Source of the DNA: Craterostigma plantagineum | Taxonomy: Eukaryota > Streptophyta > Magnoliopsida > Lamiales > Linderniaceae | Assembly: GCA_027422505.1 (NCBI GenBank) | Contig: JAPQWV010000005.1 | Coordinates: 12,901,501 to 12,965,500 of the forward strand | Reading direction: 5' to 3' | DNA: 64,000 nucleotides | Part shown: piece by piece, positions 44,971 through 56,548 of the stretch | How the letters are laid out: every line of letters starts with the position of its first letter | Numbering within the stretch: position 1 is the first letter of the stretch | The notes under the pieces: model-generated | Told to the model about the DNA's origin: nothing | Database searches by the model: none | What the model saw: only the letters and a program-made list of their open reading frames with translations | Translations under genes and position numbers: made by a program

Positions 44971-45430
44971 GCATAGTTGCGGATGTTGAATCTCAACATC
45001 TAATTTCGATCATGCCTCTCTACGGGTCACTATGTGTGTATATGCTTTGCATTTTAAATTCTTTGTTATGTGCGTGTTTGTTAGTTAATTTTCTGTTTCT
45101 GTTTTTTTACAAATAAATTTTTTCTTTGTTTTCAAATAAGTCGATGTAGAGCCAATGCTGATGGCACTACATCGAGGGAGAGAAATGCTACATCCATGCA
45201 TCGAGGGGGAGTAAGTGACTTTATCAAGTTCTTAAGATTCTAGATAGGCATTTTATTTAGGGAGAGTTTAAATTCCAAAAATCCAAATATTGAGGGGGAG
45301 TAGGTGTTTTTTCAACAAATGATTTTTCAACGTTTCATAAACCTTTCAAAATGCGAAATACACTCTCAAAACATGTAAAAAGAAATACGAAAAAACTAGT
45401 AAAACACTCTCAACATAGAACAAAATACTC
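44971..45430 (+). other. Copia C: end of pol and internal polypurine tracts
   Basis: After the GCATA repeat the RNase H tail ends within about 50 bp. Purine tracts follow: CGAGGGAGAGAAATG (about 45,172), CGAGGGGGAGTAAG (about 45,207) and CAAATATTGAGGGGGAGTAG (about 45,283); the last also occurs in B. An inverted repeat CGATGTAG..CTACATCG lies at about 45,142-45,174. Confidence 0.7.
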
Positions 45431-45607
45431 TCAAAAGCCAGTATGACCAGTAAGGATACAATACAGAATAGCTAGTAAACCGATGAATAAGCACAAAAGA
45501 AGCGAAAGCTCGAACGCCAGCCTATCCAAATTGCGTTCAAAATTACGCCTTAACTCCGCATGTTCCTCGGTCTCATTTTCTTGTCTTGCTGCTGGCAACC
45601 AGTTCAT
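45431..45607 (-). CDS. Antisense small membrane-protein ORF of copia C
   Basis: 58-codon minus-strand ORF, opposite to C pol and at the same site as the B antisense ORF. The N-terminal half is charged (ENETEEHAELRRNFERNLDRL). It is followed by a hydrophobic segment (FELSLLLCLFIGLLAILYCIL) and a short tail ending TGHTGF. By hand alignment about 29 of 57 positions equal the B protein, including MNW at the start, E, LN R and the LCLF..AI core. It is uninterrupted although C pol has nonsense codons. A frame-compatible upstream stretch lacks an ATG, so the MNW ATG (45607-45605) is taken as start. Function unknown; single-pass membrane protein inferred. Confidence 0.75.
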   Translation of the reverse strand: MNWLPAARQENETEEHAELRRNFERNLDRLAFELSLLLCLFIGLLAILYCILTGHTGF

Positions 45608-45694
45608 CTGTGTAAGCGAGAAAGCTGACAATGAGATGATACAAGACGAGTAAGTTGTAGATTTTTGGTATTGTGGTAATGATTCAAGTCTTGT

Positions 45695-45818
45695 CTATTT
45701 ATAGGCATGATTTGAACAATAATATCATTATTGTCCCGAAAAAATAATAATAATAATCAATGATACAGACGAATTTTTGATTTGATGGTTCTGCACCGCG
45801 AAAGAAAGCGATGCTTTC
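45695..45818 (-). promoter_or_regulatory. Conserved antisense promoter of copia C
   Basis: Minus strand: GAAAGC-ATC-GCTTTC repeat (about 45,804-45,818), CGCGG, ATCAAATCAAA, CGTC..TATCATT, TCGGGACAATAATGAT and the TATA box CTATAAATAG (45704-45695), 88 bp from the ATG. The order matches the B promoter. Confidence 0.78.
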
Positions 45819-45829
45819 TTCGTCGATTT

Positions 45830-46362
45830 TCAGATTCTGCTACACGCAAGTTGATTTTGAAAAACTCTTTCGGTTCGATATTTTTTTGGTGTTTGATCGG
45901 GTCAAATTGATGCAGTGCTAATTATTGAATTCTGTGGTATAGGTCAGTAGAAAATTTTGCATATTTCAGCATAGGGGAGACTCACGAACCTGCATTTATT
46001 TCGTTTGTTCGATTCCTCAAACTTCTTACTTCGCGAATCACTTCACAAACACTGACTTTAACCCAATTCGCGAATCCCTCATATTGGATTCGTCAAGTTC
46101 TCTGCTCAGTTCGCGAACTCAAGTGACGCGCTCTTGGACTTTCACGTCTCGAATTCATACTGGGCTAGTCTTTCAAATAAATTTGCAACCCAATCTACAA
46201 GCCCGCGAAGTTCACTTAGCGCTATCACTTCTATTCACAAACTCAACTTAGTTCGCGAAGTTCAACACTTCCGTTTAGAAACCTCTGATTCGCGAACTCA
46301 ACTTCTCGAAATCGAGTTAAGATAAATTCGCGAATTGACTTGTGGGCTTTCCTTCTCAAATC
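45830..46362 (+). repeat. Copia C spacer with TTCGCGAA motifs (left part)
   Basis: No gene seen. Repeated TTCGCGAA and TTCGCGAAC(T) strings, equivalent in position to the palindrome spacer of B. Interrupted by gypsy D at 46,368. Confidence 0.7.
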
Positions 46363-46367
46363 ATTTC

Positions 46368-49251
46368 TGTAGCACCCGGGTATTCGTAAGTAATAAAGGC
46401 CAATAAATTAGCAAAAAATGTTGAATGCAATCATGCGCATTTCATGCAATCATTATGTGCTTGTGTGAATTATGAGAAATTTACATGTTAAAATGTGTGC
46501 TGAATTGAATTGGTAAAATCGGTGCACTTAATGTGTACCGTAAGACTTCCAATTTAATTAGGGATCTTCGAAAAATTTGACAAGGAAAGTGGATCATGAG
46601 AGAAAATTAGACTATAGTTACTAATGGGCTATAATTAAATCCAAACTTAGGCCCAAATGAGACCTCAAACTTGAGCCCAACATCCTTAGAAATGAAGTTT
46701 AGCAAACAAGATCCCTAAATTATGGAAAACCCACGCCACCCTTGTCCTAATCCAACGAAATGCAATATAATATCTAGCAAAACCTTTCAAAACTCCATAA
46801 CCCTATCTAAGAACTCACGAAAAGAAGAGAGGAAAGAAGTAGGAGCCGAGAGAAGAAAAACGCAAGGGACACCTCAAGCTAGCTTGGGACTTCGAAAGTA
46901 GTAAGTGATGGAAATTCCCTAAAACCATTTCGATTTCTAGTACTAAAGATTTTTAGCTTAATTCGTGATTAAGGTAGGGATTTACATGTATTATTGACGG
47001 CAAAAGCCCTAACCTTGGACGAAAATCCATAAGCTAAGGATTCCCTTGAGCTTAGATAAATGTTGGGTAGAATAAGCTATAACTTAGTTTCGATGGGATG
47101 AAGAAGATGATAAATGTCGAAATGTTAGCTAAGATGTCGAATTGTCATATCGAGATTTCCATTGTATAAATGTCGAAATGATAAGGGTAGAATGTCGAGT
47201 TAAATGTCGAGATGTAGTAAGTGCCGAGATTTATTAATCGAATGAATAGAATGTCGAGATAAAAAGGAATAAAAACGTCGAGCTAAGATGGTTAAAATGT
47301 CGAGTCCTTATACTAAAGAAGATGTCGAGCCGAGCAAAAAGTCGAATTAAGAATGTCGAGGTTAGATAGTTAAAAATGTCGAGATGCATGATAAAATGTC
47401 GGGTTCAAATAAATCGGTATAAATGTCGAAACCTTGCTAAGAAAGATGTCGAAATGTTAAAATAGGATGTCGAGATCTTCTATCCGAGCAAATGTCGAAA
47501 TGCTAGGAAAATGTCGAGAGCCAATAAAAATGTCGAAAACCACAAGGGAAAAATGTCGAGTGGAATTGAGTATAAAATGTCGAGTTCCTCCTGTTTGGAA
47601 AGAAATGTCGGGTCCTTCTAACTAGATAAATGTCGATATAAATGTCGATATCTTTAAATAGTTCAAAATGTCGAATTCAAAGAAAGTGATATAAATGTCG
47701 AGACCATGTGAGTTTCATGTCGACATTTTCAGCACCAAATGTCGAGAGCCAATGATAAATATCGAAACCCTCCAAATGTCGAAGTGTTAAGGAGAAATGT
47801 CGAAACCTTGTTAGGAAATATGTCGAGACCTATGTTGAATTTATGTCGATATATCATATCGAGATTTTTGCAATGTCGAGCGAAATTTAGAACAAAATGT
47901 CGAGAACTTTACTTAAAGATAATACGGAATAGGAATCGACTGACTTGGGAAATTAATAAGGCAAATCGAGAGATGTGAGGCCTAGGGAATTTATACAAAG
48001 TCTAAATAACTAAGCATGACGAAAATTATTATTTCGACGAATTAGCCGAGGAAAGCAAAAGTACTAACATCATAACCCTTTTATTCTAAAAGGTCGTACA
48101 TTAGGAGGTTCACGGGGCCATACGCTAGGTTAAGCTTGGACGACAGGTAAGTAGAAGTCCAACTACGACACACAATTTGTTTTACGTGCCTAAATTGCGT
48201 GATTGCGTGTTTATGTGGTTTCATGAATTTGTAAATTGATTGAAATATTTAAATATGGTAAGTCTATGTTGCATTTACCTGCATCTGCATATGCATACTC
48301 ACGTGCACACACGAACTCGTGAGGGAGAGTCGTGGGGCTGAGAGTGCATACTATTATGTCGCTTGCATGCGACTAAGACCCGCCTATATAGGCCGGTGTG
48401 TCGACTCGTAGTTGAGTCACGGACGACTTCTATGGCACCCTATATGGCGTACGACGCCGATTATTATGATGAGGCAGGAGGAGCGACCCAGGAAGGAGCG
48501 ACCTAGCTATGCTAGCGTAGGCTAACTGGCGTAGGCAACTGCCCTATTTGCGGAAGGAGCGACCTGGAAGGAGCGACCTAGGGGGAATCCTAGCGTAGGC
48601 TACCAGCGTGGGCTACCGTATGACAGAGGGGACGACCTGGGAGGGTGCGACCTAGGGAGACCTAGCGTAGGCTACCCAGCGTGGGTCGCTGTCACGATCC
48701 TATTGAGGACATTGAGCTCTTAGTGGTGCATAGTAAGGGCGTGGGCCCTGAGTGATACTAGTATGAGTACTAGAAGCATTGGCGCGGATCGCCTTTGCGG
48801 AGTGTTATGTGCATCTGCGTGGATTGCCTTTGCAGGGGAGTGACACGTGCATACATGCATGATTTCTGCTTACTGAGCCTCGGTGGCTCATTCCTTACGT
48901 TGTGTGTTGTAGGCACCGACGACCACGGTATGTGATCGTGTTGTAAGACAAGGCTGATCTTTTGGAGCTTCGCGCTGCTTTTGGGGTGGACGTGTGTGTG
49001 TGGATGACGACCTGTGAGGCCGGGCGCATAGGAGCTTTTGCTGTGCCGACACACCTACGCCGTTGTAGTTAGACCATGTCTAGAACCTGATGTTCGACAT
49101 GCATTCTTTTGTCTTGTATAGAACAATGTTTCATTCCATATATGAAAATGAAAAAAATTTGTACGCGTTTTCGGTGCATTTCTTTACTTACAAACTCGCT
49201 AGGCACGTAGAAATGCGCTAGGTTAGGCGGTTAGGAAGTCGGGTCGCGACA
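46368..49251 (+). mobile_element. Gypsy D 5' LTR
   Basis: TGTAGCACCC..GGTCGCGACA. No gene. It carries the TGTCGA array, GC-rich AGGAGCGACC(T) / GCGTAGGCTA subrepeats (about 48,478-48,690) and a CTGAGC..GCTCA stem-like string near 48,875 like that of the H-family LTR. Confidence 0.95.
47103..47905 (+). repeat. TGTCGA motif array in gypsy D 5' LTR
   Basis: About 30 copies of (A)ATGTCGA(G/A) by hand count in 800 bp, irregularly spaced at 10-40 bp, all but one on the plus strand; one palindromic ATGTCGACAT occurs near 47,718. Repeated in the 3' LTR at about 54,663-55,455. Confidence 0.88.
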
Positions 49252-49254
49252 GGG

Positions 49255-49267
49255 TGGTATCAGAGCC
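49255..49267 (+). promoter_or_regulatory. Gypsy D primer-binding site (initiator-Met tRNA)
   Basis: TGGTATCAGAGCC, three bases after the 5' LTR. Confidence 0.94.
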
Positions 49268-49406
49268 TCGGTTACAGGTTCTGTAGACTGTCCACGCACA
49301 CACACCCAAAAGAGCGGAAGCGGCCTTGCAAGTAAGTGTTAAGTCTACGTGAACTTCTATGTTGTATAATTTATTGGCCATAGGACAATCAGGATAGGGT
49401 ATAAGG

Positions 49407-50816
49407 ATGGTAAGAACGAGAGGTGAGTCGAGTGGTGGCGACGACCAGAACAGGGGAAACACAGCCCCTCCCGACAATCGGGACGCGACGATCTTCCAAC
49501 TGACGGAACTAGTCCGCCAGCAGTCGACGCAGATCCAACAACTGATCCAGCAGAATGCTGCTAACACTGGGCCAACTCAGGCAGAAAGGACTGAGGTGGT
49601 GGGAGAACGATTTAGGAGGTTGAACCCACCGACCTTCGAAGACACAGCTGACTCGACAGCAGCTGAGGATTGGTTGAGGACTCTCGAGAGTATGTTCGTC
49701 TATAGTAGGGTTCCGAAGGCGGAGAAGGCCCTTTGTGCTGCGTTCCTACTACGAGGGAACGCAGGACACTGGTGGGACACCATCATGGTGTTGGAGAACC
49801 CCGCTACAATGAGCTGGGAAAGATTCAAGGAATTGTTCAGGGGCAAGTACCTCACCGCCCCGATTCGAGCACAGCGCCTGAACGAATTCATCAATCTCAG
49901 GCAGGGGCCCATGACAGTGGCCGAGTACATAAGGAAGTTTGAGCAGCTGTCCAGGTTCGCTGCTCACATGATCAGCACGGAAGCTCTAAAAGTCGAACGC
50001 TTCCTGGAAGGATTGAAGCCTGAGCTCTACAGGGACGTGAGCATGGCAGGGATTCAGGGAGCTACATACTCTCAGGTAGCAGAAAGAGCTATGGTAGCCG
50101 AACAGGCGGAGGCCAGGATCGTGAAGGCACAAGAGGCTAAACGCAAATTCGCTCAGATACAAGGAGCTCAATGGAGTGGAGGAGACCCGAAACGGCAGTT
50201 TATGCCTAGAGGGGGCAAGAAGAGATTCCAGAACCGGCCTCCTCAACAGCCTCAGGGAATGATGAACAGACCACCGAACCCAAACCAGAATCAAGGGGCA
50301 GCTCAATTCCCTAACTGTCAGAGGTGTGGAAGGAAGCACTTTGGGAACTGCAACACACCCGCCAATGCGTGCTTCAGATGCGGGAAGATTGGTCACTTCG
50401 CGAAGCAGTGCCCTGAAAACATTCCAGGGAATCAGGCAGGAAACCCAGTAAGACCCCCGATGGTGCCAGCACGGGTGTACACCATCACGTCCGAGGAAGC
50501 AGAGAACAACCCGGAGGTGGTAACAGGTACCCTACCGGTTCATCAAACTCCCACGTGCATTCTAGTAGATTCCGGGGCGACCCACTCGTTTGCGTCTGTG
50601 AAGTATGTGACGAAACTAGGGGTAACGCCTGAGCGAGTAGATTACGAGTATAGCGTAGCAATTCCAAGCGGGGCACCAACTAGGACTAGTCAAATGTTAA
50701 GAAATTGCCCAATCTTAGTCGGTAATAGAGAATTGCCGGTAGACCTGATAGTCATCCCGATGGACGACTACGAAGTGATCCTCGGATGGACTGGCTCTCC
50801 AAGTACGGAGCAGTGA
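49407..50816 (+). pseudogene. Gypsy D gag and protease
   Basis: Starts at the ATG 49407. Gag domain about residues 70-210 (RRLNPPTFEDTADSTAAEDWL, SWERFKELFRGKYL, YIRKFEQLSRFAAHM). Zinc fingers CQRCGRKHFGNC and CFRCGKIGHFAKQC lie about residues 304-335. The aspartic protease DSGATHSF is near residue 388. The protease frame is lost near 50,785, where one G is missing before the ATGGACTGGCT that should follow, so the last dozen residues and the stop at 50,816 are artefacts of the shift. Confidence 0.9.
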
Positions 50817-51280
50817 TAGACTGTAACCGTAAAGTAGTTACGTTTAGCTTAGAAGGGGAAGAACCTGTCACCTTCAAGGGGACAATGAAGGGGAGAGGCA
50901 CTCCGAGGATATCAGCCTTAAAAGCTCAACGATTAGTCAATTCCGGATGCGAGGCATACCTGGTGTTCGCGCTGAAGGCAGAAGAGAATACCCCCACGAA
51001 ACTCGAAGACGTACCAGTGATTAAGGATTTCCCAGAGGTATTTCCAGAAGAATTGCCGGGATTACCCCCAGACAGGGAAATTGAGTTTACGATTGACCTG
51101 GTGCCGGGAGCAGCACCAGTGTCCAAGGCTCCATATCGATTAGCGCCAACCGAATTAAAGGAGTTGAAGGAACAAATAGATGAACTCCTACAGAAAGGAT
51201 TCATTCAGACCAGCTTTTCTCCCTGGGGAGCGCCAGTCTTGTTCGTACGAAAGAAGGATGGCTCGATGAGATGTGTATAG
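50786..51280 (+). pseudogene. Gypsy D protease end and start of RT
   Basis: Shifted frame carrying WLSKYGAVIDCN, RISALKAQRL, FPEVFPEELPGLPPDREIEF, IDLVPGAAPVSK and the RT opening ([16 protein letters not shown]). A second one-base loss at about 51,270 shifts the frame again. Confidence 0.88.
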
Positions 51281-53883
51281 ATTATAGGGAGCTTAACAAG
51301 TTGACGATCAAGAATAAGTATCCACTACCCCGAATAGACGACCTCTTCGACCAATTACAAGGCGCCACAGTATTTTCTAAGATCGACTTGAGGTCGGGCT
51401 ACCATCAACTGAAAATCCGCAAGGAAGATGTTCCCAAAACGGCGTTCAGTACCAGATACGGCCATTTCGAATTTCTAGTCATGCCCTTTGGACTGACGAA
51501 CGCACCGGCGGCCTTCATGGATCTAATGAACCGGGTGTTCGAAGCCTATCTAGACAAGTTTGTAATTGTATTCATAGATGACATCCTTATCTACTCCAAG
51601 ACGAAGGAGGAGCACGAGCAACACCTACGAATAGTGCTAGGAGTATTGAGGGAGAAGCAGCTCTATGCAAAGTTCAAAAAGTGTGAATTCTGGCTGGACC
51701 AAGTAGCATTCTTGGGGCACATCGTCTCGGGAGCGGGAATCTCGGTGGACCCGAGCAAAATCGAAGCAATTAATGATTGGCCACAGCCAACCAACGTAAC
51801 GGAAGTACGGAGCTTCCTAGGCTTAGCAAGCTACTACCGGAAGTTTATAAAAGATTTCTCGAAAATTGCCTCTACACTCACGAAGCTAACCAGAAAGAAC
51901 ACACCTTTCCAATGGAGCGAAGAGTGTGAGCAAAGCTTCCAAGAACTGAAAAAGCGGCTTACTACAGCCCCAGTGTTGACGATACCCACGGGAATAGGAG
52001 GCTTCTCAGTGTTTAGCGACGCCTCGAAGAACGGGTTAGGATGCGTACTGATGCAGAACGGTAACGTGGTGGCTTACGCCTCACGACAACTAAAGGAGTA
52101 CGAGAAGAACTACCCTACACACGACTTGGAGCTTGCTGCGGTGGTTTTTGCTCTCAAGATTTGGAGACACTACTTGTATGGTGAGAGATGCGAAATTTAC
52201 ACCGATCACAAGAGTCTGAAGTATTTCTTCACCCAAAAGGAACTCAATATGAGGCAGAGAAGATGGCTGGAGTTGGTGAAGGACTACGATTGTGTGATCA
52301 ACTACCACCCAGGAAAGGCGAACGTGGTAGCTGACGCTCTAAGCCGGAAGTCGGTTAGTGCGGAACTTCAACGGCTCGACGTGGAGATCGTACCATTGGG
52401 AGAAGTCGAGGTAAAGTTAGCAACCCTGACTCTGCAACCAACGCTATTGGAGCAGATCAAAAGGGCACAGGAAAACGACGAGTTGTACCTAAAGACTAAG
52501 GAAGCGCAAACCGAGCAACCAACGACGGACTTCGTGTTTCGGGACGACGGAAGCTTATACTACAAGAGTAGATTATACGTACCGAACGACACGGATCTTA
52601 GACGAGTCATAATGACGGAAGCACATACCACGCCATATTCGGTACACCCAGGAGCTACTAAGCTATATAGGGATCTAAGGACTAACTACTGGTGGCCGGG
52701 AATGAAAAAGGACGTAGCAACGTTCGTGAGCCAATGCCTCACCTGCCAGCAAATTAAGGCAGAACATCAGCGGCCGGCTGGGACACTGCAACCTTTACCC
52801 ATTCCAGAGTGGAAGTGGGACAATATAACGATGGATTTCGTGAGCGGATTGCCGAGGAACGCGAAAGGACACGACGCAATTTGGGTAATCGTAGATCGAC
52901 TTACGAAATCTGCCCATTTTCTGCCGATAAGTACAACGTTTACCATGGAGCGGTATGCAGGATTGTACGTCCAAGAGATAGTAAGACTCCATGGGACACC
53001 CTTAACGATAGTTTCAGACCGCGATTCACGGTTTCTATCTAAATTCTGGACGAGTTTACAAAAGGCCATGGGGACGAAATTGACATTCAGCACCGCATAT
53101 CATCCGCAAACGGACGGTCAATCCGAGCGGACGATCCAGACGCTGGAAGATATGTTACGAGCCTGTGTACTTGATTTCAAAGGCAACTGGAGCAAGTACC
53201 TTCCGCTTGTAGAATTCTCGTACAACAATAGCTACCAAGCTACAATTGGGATGGCTCCTTATGAAGCCTTATACGGGCGGAAGTGCAGATCCCCAGCGCA
53301 TTGGGATGAAGTAGGTGAACGGGCGATGTTAGGCCCAGATATGATACGCGAAATGACGGAAATTATTACGATGATCCGAGAGAGAATGCGCACGGTGCAG
53401 AGTAGACAGAAGAGTTATGCGGATCGAAGACGCAGACCGTTAGAATTCGAGATGAATGATTGGGTCTTTGTGAAAGTATCACCAATGAAGGGAGTCAAAA
53501 GGTTCGGAAAGAAGGGAAAACTAAGCCCGAGATACATCGGTCCCTTCAAGATAACAAAGAGAGTTGGTGAAGTAGCGTACCAACTAGAACTACCAGCATC
53601 GTTGTCGCAAGTACACGATGTATTCCATGTTTCCACGTTGCGAAAGTATATCGCTGACCCAAGCCACGTGTTGATAAACGACTCACTGCACCTACACTTG
53701 AAATCAGACCTGAGTTATGAGGAGATTCCCGTGGAAATACTGATGCATGAGACGAAGAAGCTTAGGAACAAAGAAATTCCTCTGGTAAAAGTTCTGTGGC
53801 GGAATCAGTCAGTGGAGGAAGCCACATGGGAACGCGAGGATGAGATGAAAGCCCGCTATCCTGAATTGTTCCAAACTGGCTGA
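51271..53883 (+). pseudogene. Gypsy D reverse transcriptase, RNase H, integrase and chromodomain-like tail
   Basis: 870 codons continuing the polyprotein. RT residues 1-180 with [10 protein letters not shown] near 102. RNase H with FSDASKNG near 248 and YTDHKSL near 312. Integrase H2C2 finger ([28 protein letters not shown]) about 445-490. Integrase core with Asp in TMDFVSG near 520, Asp in VSDRDSRF near 582 and Glu in QSERTIQ near 618. A conserved [26 protein letters not shown] follows. The C-terminus ([21 protein letters not shown]) is chromodomain-like and indicates the Tekay/Del clade. Catalytic residues look intact. Only the two upstream deletions prevent a continuous gag-pol. Confidence 0.93.
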
Positions 53884-53904
53884 TTTCGGGGGCGAAATCC
53901 TCTT

Positions 53905-53918
53905 TAAGGAGGGGAGGA
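53905..53918 (+). promoter_or_regulatory. Gypsy D polypurine tract
   Basis: TAAGGAGGGGAGGA directly before the 3' LTR. Confidence 0.9.
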
Positions 53919-55653
53919 TGTAGCACCCGGGTATTCGTAAGTAATAAAGGCCAATAAATTAGCAAAAAATGTTGAATGCAATCATGCGCATTTCATGCAA
54001 TCATTATGTGCTTGTGTGAATTATGAGAAATTTACATGTTAAAATGTGTGCTGAATTGAATTGGTAAAATCGGTGCACTTAATGTGTACCGTAAGACTTC
54101 CAATTTAATTAGGGATCTTCGAAAAATTTGACAAGGAAAGTGGATCATGAGAGAAAATTAGACTATAGTTACTAATGGGCTATAATTAAATCCAAACTTA
54201 GGCCCAAATGAGACCTCAAACTTGAGCCCAACATCCTTAGAAATGAAGTTTAGCAAACAAGATCCCTAAATTATGGAAAACCCACGCCACCCTTGTCCTA
54301 ATCCAACGAAATGCAATATAATATCTAGCAAAACCTTTCAAAACTCCATAACCCTATCTAAGAACTCACGAAAAGAAGAGAGGAAAGAAGTAGGAGCCGA
54401 GAGAAGAAAAACGCAAGGGACACCTCAAGCTAGCTTGGGACTTCGAAAGTAGTAAGTGATGGAAATTCCCTAAAACCATTTCGATTTCTAGTACTAAAGA
54501 TTTTTAGCTTAATTCGTGATTAAGGTAGGGATTTACATGTATTATTGACGGCAAAAGCCCTAACCTTGGACGAAAATCCATAAGCTAAGGATTCCCTTGA
54601 GCTTAGATAAATGTTGGGTAGAATAAGCTATAACTTAGTTTCGATGGGATGAAGAAGATGATAAATGTCGAAATGTTAGCTAAGATGTCGAATTGTCATA
54701 TCGAGATTTCCATTGTATAAATGTCGAAATGATAAGGGTAGAATGTCGAGTTAAATGTCGAGATGTAGTAAGTGCCGAGATTTATTAATCGAATGAATAG
54801 AATGTCGAGATAAAAAGGAATAAAAACGTCGAGCTAAGATGGTTAAAATGTCGAGTCCTTATACTAAAGAAGATGTCGAGCCGAGCAAAAAGTCGAATTA
54901 AGAATGTCGAGGTTAGATAGTTAAAAATGTCGAGATGCATGATAAAATGTCGGGTTCAAATAAATCGGTATAAATGTCGAAACCTTGCTAAGAAAGATGT
55001 CGAAATGTTAAAATAGGATGTCGAGATCTTCTATCCGAGCAAATGTCGAAATGCTAGGAAAATGTCGAGAGCCAATAAAAATGTCGAAAACCACAAGGGA
55101 AAAATGTCGAGTGGAATTGAGTATAAAATGTCGAGTTCCTCCTGTTTGGAAAGAAATGTCGGGTCCTTCTAACTAGATAAATGTCGATATAAATGTCGAT
55201 ATCTTTAAATAGTTCAAAATGTCGAATTCAAAGAAAGTGATATAAATGTCGAGACCATGTGAGTTTCATGTCGACATTTTCAGCACCAAATGTCGAGAGC
55301 CAATGATAAATATCGAAACCCTCCAAATGTCGAAGTGTTAAGGAGAAATGTCGAAACCTTGTTAGGAAATATGTCGAGACCTATGTTGAATTTATGTCGA
55401 TATATCATATCGAGATTTTTGCAATGTCGAGCGAAATTTAGAACAAAATGTCGAGAACTTTACTTAAAGATAATACGGAATAGGAATCGACTGACTTGGG
55501 AAATTAATAAGGCAAATCGAGAGATGTGAGGCCTAGGGAATTTATACAAAATCTAAATAACTAAGCATGACGAAAATTATTATTTCGACGAATTAGCCGA
55601 GGAAAGCAAAAGTACTAACATCATAACCCTTTTATTCTAAAAGGTCGTACATT
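53919..55653 (+). mobile_element. Gypsy D 3' LTR, first piece
   Basis: Matches 46368-48102. Includes the second TGTCGA array. Ends at the SINE target site AAGGTCGTACATT (55641-55653). Confidence 0.94.
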
Positions 55654-55867
55654 GCCGATGAGCCCTTAGCTCTACTGGTTGAGGGGGAGGTGCCTGGAGT
55701 CATGTTGGGGGAGGTCCTGGGTTCGAACCTCCACCCTGTGACATTTCTCCAGGCCTGCCCACATGGGCCCAGACATGTGCGATTGAACTGGTCGGCCCGT
55801 TTAGCAGGTAGTGGGTCGGCCCCGGGGTTTCACCATCGGCTTTCCCCGGTTACCAAAAAAAAAAAAA
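55654..55867 (+). mobile_element. tRNA-derived SINE
   Basis: About 200 bp plus a poly(A) tail (55855-55867). It is absent from the 5' LTR copy and flanked by AAGGTCGTACATT (55641-55653 and 55868-55880; the A's are ambiguous). Internal pol III promoter: A-box-like TAGCTCTACTGGTTGAG (about 55,676) and B box GGTTCGAACC (about 55,731). It needs LINE proteins to move. The ORF running through it is not a gene. Confidence 0.9.
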
Positions 55868-55880
55868 AAGGTCGTACATT

Positions 55881-56329
55881 AGGAGGTTCCGGGGGCCTTA
55901 CGTTAGGTTAAGCTTGGACGACAGGTAAGTAGAAGTCCAACTACGACACACAATTTGTTTTACGTGCCTAAATTGCGTGATTGCGTGTTTATGTGGTTTC
56001 ATGAATTTGTAAATTGATTGAAATATTTAAATATGGTAAGTCTATGTTGCATTTACCTGCATCTGCATATGCATACTCACGTGCACACACGAACTCGTGA
56101 GGGAGAGTCGTGGGGCTGAGAGTGCATACTATTATGTCGCTTGCATGCGACTAAGACCCGCCTATATAGGCCGGTGTGTCGACTCGTAGTTGAGTCACGG
56201 ACGACTTCTATGGCACCCTATATGGCGTACGACGCCGATTATTATGATGAGGCAGGAGGAGCGACCCAGGAAGGAGCGACCTAGCTATGCTAGCGTAGGC
56301 TAACTGGCGTAGGCAACTGCCCTATTTGC
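55881..56329 (+). mobile_element. Gypsy D 3' LTR, second piece
   Basis: Matches 48103-48551 with a few substitutions near 55,885-55,905. Ends with the LINE-2 target copy AACTGCCCTATTTGC (56315-56329). Confidence 0.92.
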
Positions 56330-56548
56330 AATGACTCATTGATTTTCACTACACCGTGAGTGTGTGCGATTTTCACACAGTGAATTTTCAAATTTCTACA
56401 GCCCGTTTTTGACGATCGTCGCCGCCGTTTCCGGCCAGGATCCATTGGTGGTGGCCGGCCGGTGATTGTTCATCGTTTCCGTGTGGGAGAATTAGTGGTC
56501 TGTGGGCTTTGGGATCGATTCTGTGTCACGGCGTGCTAGGGTTTCGCG

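Noticed and set aside
47103..47905. CRISPR-like regularly spaced repeats
   Set aside because: Motif is only 6-8 bp with irregular spacing, lies in a plant LTR, and is duplicated with the LTR.
47739..47978. 79-codon ORF repeated at 55290-55529
   Set aside because: Lies in the gypsy D LTR within the TGTCGA array; no coding features.
48770..49054. 94-codon minus-strand ORF repeated at 62592-62876
   Set aside because: LTR copy of gypsy D; differs only by LTR substitutions.
55690..55911. 73-codon ORF
   Set aside because: Runs through the SINE and its poly(A); explained by the mobile element.
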